Source of the DNA: Closterium sp. NIES-65
Lineage: Eukaryota > Streptophyta > Zygnematophyceae > Desmidiales > Closteriaceae
DNA: 64,000 bases
Assembly: GCA_948144175.1 (NCBI GenBank)
Contig: CANXME010000397.1
Location: 38,934 to 102,933 of the forward strand
Direction of reading: 5' to 3'
Shown piece after piece: positions 20,870-29,906 of this stretch. How positions within the stretch are numbered: the stretch's first letter is position 1; each line of letters starts with the position of its first letter. The notes beneath the pieces are model-generated. The model was not told the origin of the DNA, did not search any database, and was given only the letters and a program-made list of their open reading frames with translations. Position numbers and translations under genes: made by a program.

Positions 20870-23063
20870 GCTAGCGCTCACGACACTAGTTATTTCTTTA
20901 GACTAGTTAAAGATCTGGAATTTGATCCATCGGAATTGCTAGGATGGTCAACAAAGGCCGCTGTAGATGCTTACGGCATGCAGATGCTTGGAATCAACAA
21001 GCTTCAGTTTCAGTCGCACCTCATCTCGGTTCGAGGGTGGCCATCCAGCTTCACCGTCAAGAGCGTCGACATCAAGCAGGTATTATTGATCAGAATTGAT
21101 GATAGAGTCACACACACAGTTTCATGATGGACACACACATGCAATCGGACCCTTCCATTGTGTGTTTGACTGATCATTATCTTAATCTTTCCCATGTTGC
21201 AGGCCCTGGAAAGAATGTGGGGGGACATGCGCAATGCTCCAGGCTTCATCCACAAGCCACGCGTCAAAATGACAAATGAGGGTTGTGTGTAAGAAGGGGC
21301 AGACACATGGAATTTTTGGCTGGGAGCACAGGTACATATGTCCCTTGGGTTCTTAGTGCGTAGATGTTATTGGTGCATGATGAACAAAAACCTAATGTGT
21401 TGTCTAACCTTTCTTATTGTGTTCCCACCCCAGCAAGGGAAGAGTCCGACTGAGTGTGTGTCTCCGCTCATTCTTTCGAGCGATGAGACAACACTTAGTG
21501 GGAACGAGCGCTGCCGGGCTTGGCCGGTGTACTTGACGTTTGCCAATCTCCCCGTCGAGACACGATGAAAGGAGCATGGTCACGCCCTCGTCGCACTTCT
21601 GCCACAACCTGATCCAGAAATGGAGGCATGGCAGAAGGTGGAGTTGTTTCAGAATTCTTGCGATGTTGTTTTCAAAGCCCTCAATGGGCTGTGCAAGACG
21701 TACGTTTTACACCCTTGTGTTGTCTCCTTGTATGTATGTGGTTAGATATCTAAAATTTATGTGTTCATGCGTTGCAGATCATTGCCCTTAACGGACCCCA
21801 ACGGCAAGGTGTTCACCGTGTGGCCCAAGCTCTTCCTATACGTTGCAGATTATCCAGAGACGTGTAAAGTGACCTGCATTATGCAACACAACTCCGCAAG
21901 ACCTTGCTCAATATGCTATGTGGAGAAGTCGAAGTTGGATCACATGGATCCGGACATCATTGACAACCGGGATGTCGAGAGGCAATCTAAATATGCGAAG
22001 GACCCGAAACTCGCAAAGGAGTACTCTACAGTCATGATGGACGTGAGTGTAAACTTAGCGCATGCCTTTTCATATTGTAAATACCCTCTTGTTTCTTTTA
22101 TCTAAGTGTTAGAGAGCTATCCAACATTCTCCTTTTGACATGATTGAATGTGTTGAGCGTATGTTGCAATTGTTTGTGCCGTGTATTTATAAACCGTTAG
22201 TATGTTGTTCGTGTGACCCGTTCCAGAGCTTCTTGTGGCATTTTGGAAGACAGCAGGACGTGAAAACCAACTGGGGTAATCCCTACAAGGTCATGTACTC
22301 TGATGTACTTCATGTCATCCTCATTGGGATCTGGGTGTACATTTTGGAGGCTCTAGTATGGCATAACAAGTACATAAAGACCATGAATGAGTGAGTGTTG
22401 CTGAATTGCTGCTCCGTTTATCACCATATATTCATGTTACACCCCTCTCAAACTTTTTGTGTGCGATAACGTTACAGGAGACACAGGGACCTTTACAGAG
22501 AAGCTAGAGCGGCAGGCATTCCACTTCCACCTCCAGGACGGTACTTCAGTCTTGGTGCCAACTTTTCAGCAGCCGATCATGCTGCCATGCTGCGAGTAAG
22601 TAGTTTAACGTTTGACATGTTGACAACTAGTACATGGCTTGGTACAACGATGATTCTCCACACAACGTTTGCCCTGCCCCCTGGCGATGACTTTGAGGCT
22701 CATTACGCCCGTGCTGCTCTGACCTACCATGATGCACCTTGCTTCTCATACGTGGCCATCCTCGGGAAGGAAGATGGTCACATGGGCGCCCGCATCCTCA
22801 CGACGTGGTATGCACAGCTTCTACTACTCTTCTATGTGGACATTGTGCAGGACGGACGAGTCGTGAAGAAACCATTTCCTTACGTGCGGTATTATGACGT
22901 TGGTGACGTTGACGGTTTGACGTCATGCACTCTGTTGCGTGAGGCGCAACGGGAGGTGAAGTTTCAAGTGGTAGAGGCACAGTCTATCATTCGCACGCTA
23001 CATATTGTCCGTTCCTTTGATCGTCGGTCCTTGTCGTTCATCAATAGGTTTGGTGCTGTCTAG
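20870..23063 (+). mobile_element. Plavaka-like transposase gene, 3' part
   Basis: This continues the gene interrupted at 13,492. The reading frame passes from CNKGTGA into SAHDTSYFFRLVKDLEFD once the duplicated GCTAG is counted once. Exon-like blocks with GT/AG borders are about 20,875-21,079, 21,203-21,330, 21,430-21,700, 21,778-22,041, a block ending at 22,392, 22,479-22,594, and a last one to a stop at about 23,063. Family motifs in order are PLILSSDETTLS and WPVYLTFANLP (about 21,460-21,560), VADYPETCKVTCIMQ with a cysteine cluster (about 21,840-21,930), VLHVILIGIWVYILE (about 22,300), GRYFSLGANFSAADH (about 22,540), and a C-terminal domain ending IIRTLHIVRSFD and NRFGAV. In-frame stops after NEGCV (about 21,290) and after NLPVETR (about 21,566), plus missing sequence between the last two blocks, show the copy is dead. 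The family call is from remembered motifs. Confidence 0.6.
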
Positions 23064-23319
23064 AAAGACTTTGTACTACTATTAACGCTCTGCTTTATAC
23101 GACTAGTGGACCAACTACCTATACGAATGTGCAATTGTTATACAGACGCGTTCCATAATAATGCACTGTGACGACAATGCAAATGAGTACAAACATGTAG
23201 CTTTTATACTGTACAATGTATCACCATCATGTTGCGTTTGACTAAAGATGTCAAACTTACAGCACTTAGGGAACACTCATGAAGCGACACAATTGTTGAA
23301 ACATTTTTAAGTAATCCAT

Positions 23320-23720
23320 ATACAACAGAGACTGTAGTGTGGGGTGCGCGGCTGCGAGTTCCCTCTTATTTCGGTGCAGTTAGGGTGTGGGAGTGCGCCA
23401 TGTGCAAAGAAACCGCCAAAACATCCCCTCTGACCGGTTCCACCCCGACCACCACCACTGGCACCGCCACCACTCCCACTGTCGCCACCGCCGCCGCAAC
23501 CACTCCCACCGCTACCACCACCGCCACCACCGACGCCCCCACTCCCACCACCACTCCCACCACCGAAAGCGAGCGAGGGAGCAAGGGGGGGGGGAACACG
23601 TCTCAAAGAAGGGAGTGGGAGGAGTGCCACGAGCAGTACCTACAGCAACTATGCTAGCCTAAGCTGCAAGGAGGTGTTCATCGTGCAGGTCGAAAACGAG
23701 GCCTGTGGGGTCAAGGGCTT
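23320..23720 (-). mobile_element. Copia gag relic (family A-like)
   Basis: On the minus strand this short stretch matches the layout of the family A gag around its glycine-rich tract. It has a counterpart of the CTCAAAGATGGGGGTGCG to CTCCTACAGCAACTATGCT segment seen in the other copies (for example near 34,785-34,830), followed by a Gly-rich part. It is much more diverged than the other copies and has no LTR or flanking parts. It is a small, old fragment with many changes. Confidence 0.55.
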
Positions 23721-24128
23721 GAAAGTGGTCCCGGATGTTGGTGCAACCCTACGGTTTGCACTCGGCTTGTTGTCCGTGTGCGTGCATGTGTGTGTGTATG
23801 GAATGGTATGAGGGCATGGGATAATATATATTTCATGCTTATAATTGTGTGTGAATGTTGAGTCATGATGTCGAGTGTGTGTGTCGAGTCAATAGCAAGA
23901 TATCGCTAGACGCGTGTTACGCGGTCGTTTGTGTCTCGCGCGCCGTTTCTATTTTGTCCTGTGTCAAACGTTCGGCGTGTCGCAGGTGTGTGCAGAAGAC
24001 TCATCAAGAACTCAAGGATGAGTTTGTGATGAAGAGCCCGAGCCTTGGTGTCAAGCCTCAAGTGATTTCGAAGCTCGCCAAAAGGGTGCACCTCAAGATA
24101 TTGAAGATAGTTACATTACTTTGTGTAG
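23721..24128. other. No gene recognised
   Basis: Sequence with TG-rich stretches (GTGTGTGTGTATGG near 23,790 and ATAATATATATTTC near 23,822). A 92-codon open frame (23,855-24,133) has no recognisable family and no supporting context. Confidence 0.5.
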
Positions 24129-24542
24129 TGTAACATTTCACTTGGTGTAGGCCCTAGTGAAAGGTAGTTTCGAGACCCTTTGTGGTTGGGGACAGTGTGG
24201 CACTGTTCCACATCACTGTACCTCGGCTCTTGGGGTTTGTAGGAGCTGGGAGTCATTCCCAACTCGTAACTCTTCCTAACTCTTCCTATCTTGTTTTCTA
24301 AGACTATGTGGCTGCCATAGTGCCGTTCGTTCAAACCAACGCTGTGTCGTCACTACTTGGTCAAATCGTGCGATCTAAATTGCCAATTGTAGGCGACAAT
24401 AAGACGCTCCAGATCCAAGTTGAATCAAGTCATTTGAAGCTCTGACCAGAACGATATGTTTGTTTGAAGCCGCTGTGCAGAAATCCGACTGTGCACTCTA
24501 TCTTTCGTTTTAGGCACATTGGAGCCTACTGTGACTATAACA
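24129..24542 (+). repeat. Probable 5' LTR of a second copia family
   Basis: The right border is inferred from the primer-binding site that follows two bases later, and the left border from a TGTAACA start. The stretch ends in ACA. No second LTR is present because the element is cut off, so the borders and the length (about 414 bp) cannot be confirmed by comparison within the window. Confidence 0.4.
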
Positions 24543-24544
24543 AG

Positions 24545-24558
24545 TGGTATCAGGGCCC
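24545..24558 (+). other. Primer-binding site of the family B element
   Basis: TGGTATCAGGGCCC lies two bases after the inferred LTR end. Plant copia elements typically use TGGTATCAGAGCC-like sites complementary to initiator tRNA-Met. The match here is good for the first nine bases and most of the rest. Confidence 0.65.
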
Positions 24559-27013
24559 CTTGGAGCAGTTTCGACAATGGCTGGACATGAGGAAAGGGGT
24601 GGCAGAGGTGCTGGTGGTAGAGGAGAAGCCCAAGCTCAAGGCCAACCCCGTGACTCAGCCATGGCGCCCGTGCAACCAAGTGTTGGCCCATCTAGGGATG
24701 AGCCAAGAGTGTTTGGCTTTGACAAGTTCAAGGGTGACAACTTTGCTGGGTGGTCCTTTAGAATGGAGAACATATTTGACCACTATGACCTGCTGGAGGT
24801 AATGGAAGGTACGGAGAAGCGTCCCGAGAACGACCCGGAGAAGAGCTCGTGGGTGCGGAAGAGCGCACAAGGCTACCTCCTACTTGGGCAAGCGTTGGGG
24901 AGCAGTCAAATCCGTCACATCAAGCCTTTCCAGCGTGAACTAGAGAAAGGACCAAAGGCATGGGCTGCTCTCAAGGGTGTACACGCTCCTGCAACAGCGG
25001 CGGTAGCTGTGGTGTTGGAACGGCAAATGGCGACGTTACGAATTGAAGAGGATGAAGCGGTTGAAGAAGGGGTGCAGAAACTCTTCGATTTGTTGACGCG
25101 GCTTGAGGGAGCGGAATTGAACTATAGTGAGCTCCAAAAGAAGACCAAGTTCCTGGCCCTACTCCCTGAATCATGGTCCTCGCTCATCATCAACCTGAAT
25201 TGCGACTTGCCCCGCCTCTCGCTCGAAGATGTGAAGCGAGCTATCCTTCAAGAGGATTTCCGCCGCCGTGAGTTGGCGAGTGCGGATGGCGCTGGGGCAG
25301 CAAGCATCGGCCGTGGATATGATCGAGGAAGAGGCAGAGGACGAGGGGGAGGAAGGTTTGGTGGCAGTAACTTTGGCGGAGGCCGCGGGAAAGGCAGTTA
25401 CGGCAGCGACGACAAGAGCTACGGACGCGGTCGCGGCCGATTCGACGGCGAGTGTCAATATTGCCACAAGAGCGGACACATGTGGCGCGACTGCTACAAA
25501 CTCCCTGATGGTTGGACCCCTGCTCAAGGCCAAGAGGGTAGAGGAGCAGGAGGAGGGAGAGGACGAGGCTGTAGAGGCCGTGGCGGTCGCGGTGGCGGAG
25601 CTGCAAACATGAAGAACGGAGACAACGACAAGGACCCGAGCGACGATCGATACCCGGGTCTATTCTACTTCGTGTCGACGCAAGTACCGGCTGGTCCAGA
25701 GAAGGATGAAGGCTTTGAGGAGCCAGCAGCTGTGGGGAAGGTGACCCTACACCCCCTGGACTATTGGGTGATTGATAGTGGCGCTACCTATAGCATGACA
25801 CCTCGCCCAGACTTGCTCACCGAACTCGAGCCGTCACCGGTGAAGCATGTCACATCGGCTTTGGGGCAGCGAGCAGAGGTGAAAGGCATGGGAAAGGCCA
25901 TGTTCAAGGGTGCTGATGGGAAGATGGTGGGCCTCAAGAACGTGCTTTGGGTGCCCAGCCTTGCTGCAAACCTGATTTCCATGCGGCGGTTGGCAAAGGC
26001 CGGCATGGACACTAACCCGAAGGGAGCCAAGACCTACACCGCAAGGCTTGGTGATCGGATTCTTTGGGACCTTCATGAGGACAGAGATGTCTACAACGAG
26101 ATGTGGCAGATCCCTGTGATCCCAATGCCTAAGGAGAGGCAAGTGGCAGCAAGCGTCAGCATTAAAGGTGGAGCGGTTGGTAGCGGCGATTGCGCGGACG
26201 GTCGCGCTAAGGAGAAGGAGTCCAAGAAGTGCAATCTTGGAGGGACCAGCAAGCTTGGTGAACCTATGGAGAGAGGTGCAGCAGCCAAGGAGCAGCAAAG
26301 GGTGAGAAGAACCCCGAGGCAGCTGCGGAGGAGGACTACGGAGAGAGTATGTGGGGCGCTATTGCGAGCGCGGCATTCTCCAATCCAACTTCGGCTACGG
26401 GGGAGTGTGATTGGCTCACCTTGCATCGGCGCATGGGGCATTTGGCCCTGCCCATCTTGCAGCAGCTAGTGAAGAATGAGATGGTTGCTGGCATACGTGT
26501 GAAGGGGGAGCCCAATGAGGTACTTAGCTGCCCGACGAACATGCAAGCCAAGTTCACCCGATTCCCGTTCTCTAGTTCGGAGGCGACGGCTAAGGCACCG
26601 CTTGATGAGGTGGTGATGGACGTGGTGGGCCCTTTGAAGCTTGGAGCTGCTGGAGCTGAAATTTTTCTCACCATTGTCGACGTCTACACCCGCATGACTT
26701 GGGTGTATGTGCTGGCCAAGAAGAGTGACGTGGCTGAAACGTTGAAGACGGATTGGTTCCCGATGGTGGAGCGGCAACAAGATCGTCTAGTCAAGTCAAT
26801 CCGCACCGATCGAGGGGGAGAGTTTGTGAGCAAGGAGTTTTGGTTGTGGCTGAAGAAGAATGGTATTCGGCACTCCCTCACCATGCCATACTCCCCTGCA
26901 ATGAACGGCATCGCCGAGCGAGCGAACCGCACAATCACGGAGGCGGCACGCGGGTTGCTCATTGAAGCCGAGTTTGCTGCGGCTCTTCAGCACCCTTACT
27001 ACTGCACACGCTA

Positions 27014-29906
27014 GGGTGTACAGGCTCGACCCTAGCAGACGATTGAACGTGGCCAAGTGTCGTCCTGTCCGAGCACACATGCAGTGGGTCACTCGCTGAC
27101 TCGCAGGAGTGAACTGGTCAACCCCTCGATCCTGTAGGTCTGCTCTACTCACCAAGTTCGTAGAGAACGAGGGGAGGTACAGACCAGACAGGGTGCCAGA
27201 GGGGGCTGCAAGGCACGGAAGGACAGTGGAGAAGCTAGCAAGGACAGGACCCCCAGAGGGGTCCGCCAGGGAGACCTCAACCGGCCGACTAAGCGGCGTA
27301 AGAGTGGTGCGGTCTCGAAAGAAAGAGCGGGACGCACCCGAGTCTTTGGTGAAGGTGTGGAGGGCCTGAGCCGAAGCAGTACCTAAGAGAGCAGACTCAC
27401 CAGCACTTGGGGCTGCAGACGCACTTGCACCAAGAGCAGCAGTCTCACCAGCACCTAGCATGCGAACTATGTTGTAGCAGTCTTTTGCTGTCCAAAGTGC
27501 GCGCATTAGGCGAATGGCAGGTGGTTGCGAACGGATTGTCGGCCAATAGCGTCACTGGTAAGCCACTGTGAGCGAGTCGGACTGTGAGCTATCTCGAAAG
27601 GAGCGAGAGAGGCCCAAGACGTGTGGTCGGACAAGCAGACGCCGTGCCACCGCCACCTCCGCCGCCTCCTCCACCTCCGCCTCCTCCACTACCTCCGCCG
27701 CCTCCGCTCTCTCCGCCACCTCCACCGCCTCCGCCACCTCCACTGCCGCCGCCGCCGCCACCACCCCCGGCACCACTCCCACCACCACCCCCACTCCCTC
27801 CAACGCCTCCACCACCACCTCCACCGCCCCCTCCACCCCCTCTAGAGCCCTTGCCCCCCTTGCCCTTGCCGGTGCAGCGTCTCCCAATCGGGGCAGACGC
27901 AGCGCCGACCGACTCGAAACCAACGAGGTCGGCCGCAGCAGTAGAGGCAACAGAGGGCAAGAGGGGGGAGGGAGAACACCCCTCAAAGACGGGGGTGCGA
28001 GGGTCACCACGAGAGGCTCCTACAGCGACTATGCTCTTCTCTATCGCTAGGAGGGCCTTCTCGAGGAGGTCAACGGTGAGAGTGGTGGGGCAAACTGAGA
28101 GGAAGTGGTCCCTGACTACGCGAAGAGAGTCCGGGAGCCGGGTGACTATGTAGTAGAGGGTGATGTACATGGGGGGGGGGGGGGTTCTTGGCGCAGAACT
28201 CATCACGAAGCGCAGCGCGGTAGCGAGTGTCAAGAGTGCGGAGGTGCGTAATGAGGTCAGCGACTGTGGGAAAGGCAGCAAGGTCAGGGAAGAGGAACGG
28301 TAGCATGAGGCGGCTCAGTGCAGCTGTGGCAGGGGAAGAGTAGCGTGCAACTACAACGTCGTACAAGGTCTGAGCATTCTTGTACTGGCTAAAGTGTGCA
28401 TGCTTAGTGGTCGGTAAGTGGCGGCGAACAGCAAGGCGAGCAGCAGCATCACGTGTGGCCCACTGTGAGCAAACAGTGGCGTCAGCATCAGCAGCAGGGG
28501 CAGGGGAGGCACCTGAATTGAGGTCAAACAGGGAGAGGCCGTCTGCCCTATCGCACTGCAGAAAATGCTGCAGATCATCTACCCAGACCTCAAAGTCCAC
28601 AGCCTGACCCTCAGCGTCAAAGGTGAGAACGCTAGGGGAAGCCATAACAGTAGTAGGCAGGCAGGGAGTGCAGTGAGGCAGGGCACTGCAGTGGCAGAGA
28701 CTAGGCTCTTACCATGCAGGTGGGGCGATGGGGCTGCTCGGCAGCTCAGCTGCAGGGCGGCTCGACTGCACGGTGCTGGGCGGCTCGGCTGCTGGGTGGC
28801 TCGGCTGCACGGTGCTGGGCGGCTCGACTGCTGGGCGGATCGGCTGCACGGTGCTGGGCGGCTCGGCTGTCGGGCAGCTCAGCTGTCGGGCGGCTCGGCT
28901 GTCGGGCGGCTCAGCTGCCTGGCGGCTCGGTTGTCGGGCGGCTCGGCTGTTGGGCGGCTCGGCTGCCTGGCGGCTCGGTTGCTGGATGAATCGGCCGCGG
29001 TGGCGACGGGACGGGGCCGTAGCAGGGGCCTTAGTGGGGCCGCAGTGGGGCCGAAATGGGGCCAAAGTGGGGCCGACGGGGCCTTAGCGGGGCCGTAGCG
29101 GGGCCGACGGGGCTGTAGCGGGGCCGCAACGGGGCCAAAGTGGGGGCCGACGGGGCCTAAGCGGGGCTGCAACAAGGCCGAGGGGGCCTAAGCGGGGCCA
29201 ATCGGGGCCGTAGCGGGGCCTAAGCGGGGCTGTAGCGGGGCCGACGGGGCCTAAGCGGGGCCGACGGTGGGCTAAGCGGGGCCAACGGGGCCGTAGCGGG
29301 GCTGTAGCGGGGCCGCAATGGGGCCGAAGTGGGGCCAATGGGGCCTAATCGGTGCTGTAGCAGGGCCGACGGGGCCTAAGCAGGGCCGACGGAGGGCTAA
29401 GCAGGGCCGATGGGGCCGAAGTGGGGCTGTAGCGGGGCCGCAACGGGGCAGAAGTGGGGCCGACGGGGCCTAAGCGGGGCCGCAACGAGGCCGACGGGGC
29501 CTAAGCGGGGCCGCAACGAGGCCGACGGGGCCTAAACGGGGCCAGTCGGGGCCGTAGCGGGGGATAAGCGGGGCTGTAGCGGGGCCGACGGGGCCTAAGC
29601 GGGGCCGGCGGTGGGCTAAGCGGGGCTGACGCGGCCGAAGTAGGGGCCGACAGGGCCTAACTGGGGCCGCAACGAGGCCGTAGCGAGGCCTAAGCGGGGC
29701 CGACAGGGCCTAAGCAGGGCCAAAGCGGGGCCAACGGGGCCGTAGTGGGGCCGACGGTGGGCGGCTCAAGGAGCAGTAAGGGCGGCCAAAAGGAGGCCAC
29801 TAAGGCGACTCGGAGCTAAGTGCGCTCCAGGCAGGAAAGGAAAAAAAAAAAATACGTGGTGGGCCCTAGGCAGTATTCCCACTCGGGAACCTGCTCGATA
29901 CCATGA
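27014..29906 (-). mobile_element. Partial Ty1/copia element (family A): leader, gag, protease
   Basis: Read on the minus strand, the parts are: about nine bases of LTR end; PBS at 29,886-29,903; GC-rich leader to about 28,650; Gag starting near 28,645 (ATG followed by GCTTCCCCTAGC) with UBN2-like domain, C tract near 28,171-28,184 and Gly-rich tract about 27,600-27,880; protease (DSGASRSFF near 27,330); and the start of the GAG-pre-integrase region (PGSSLYTL near 27,020). Integrase, RT and RNase H are absent. At about 27,014 it abuts the family B element in opposite orientation. It is broken. Age cannot be taken from LTRs. Confidence 0.85.
28740..29760 (-). repeat. Leader repeat arrays of the 27-30 kb copia fragment
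   Basis: Plus-strand view: from about 28,740 to 28,985 the units are GGCTCGGCTG-type (CTCGGCTGCACGGTGCTGGG repeats several times). From about 29,010 to 29,760 they are GGGGCCGACGGGGCCTAAGC and GGGGCCGTAGC units, repeated dozens of times with shuffling. These lie between the PBS and gag, so they are the 5' leader of the element. The unit is different from the leaders of all other copies in the window. Confidence 0.85.

Larger units (their letters stand above)
24129..27013 (+). mobile_element. Truncated Ty1/copia element, second family (family B)
   Basis: A plus-strand copia fossil unrelated in detail to family A. Parts: probable LTR; PBS at 24,545-24,558 (TGGTATCAGGGCCC, close to the plant initiator-tRNA-Met type); Gag from an ATG at 24,577, with FKGDNFAGWSFRMENIF of the DUF4219/UBN2 type; Arg-Gly-rich tract; canonical zinc knuckle CQYCHKSGHMWRDC near 25,455; protease DSGATYSM near 25,775; GAG-pre-integrase LHRRMGHLALPIL near 26,420; integrase core about 26,600-26,960 with RTDRGGEFVSKEF and MPYSPAMNGIAERANRT. 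Reverse transcriptase, RNase H and the 3' LTR are absent: the element stops inside the integrase region, where a minus-strand family A fragment begins. What remains has only about one further break, so it looks fairly young. Confidence 0.88.

Noticed and set aside
23855-24133. 92-codon plus frame before the family B LTR
   Set aside because: No family resemblance, and it overlaps the inferred LTR start.
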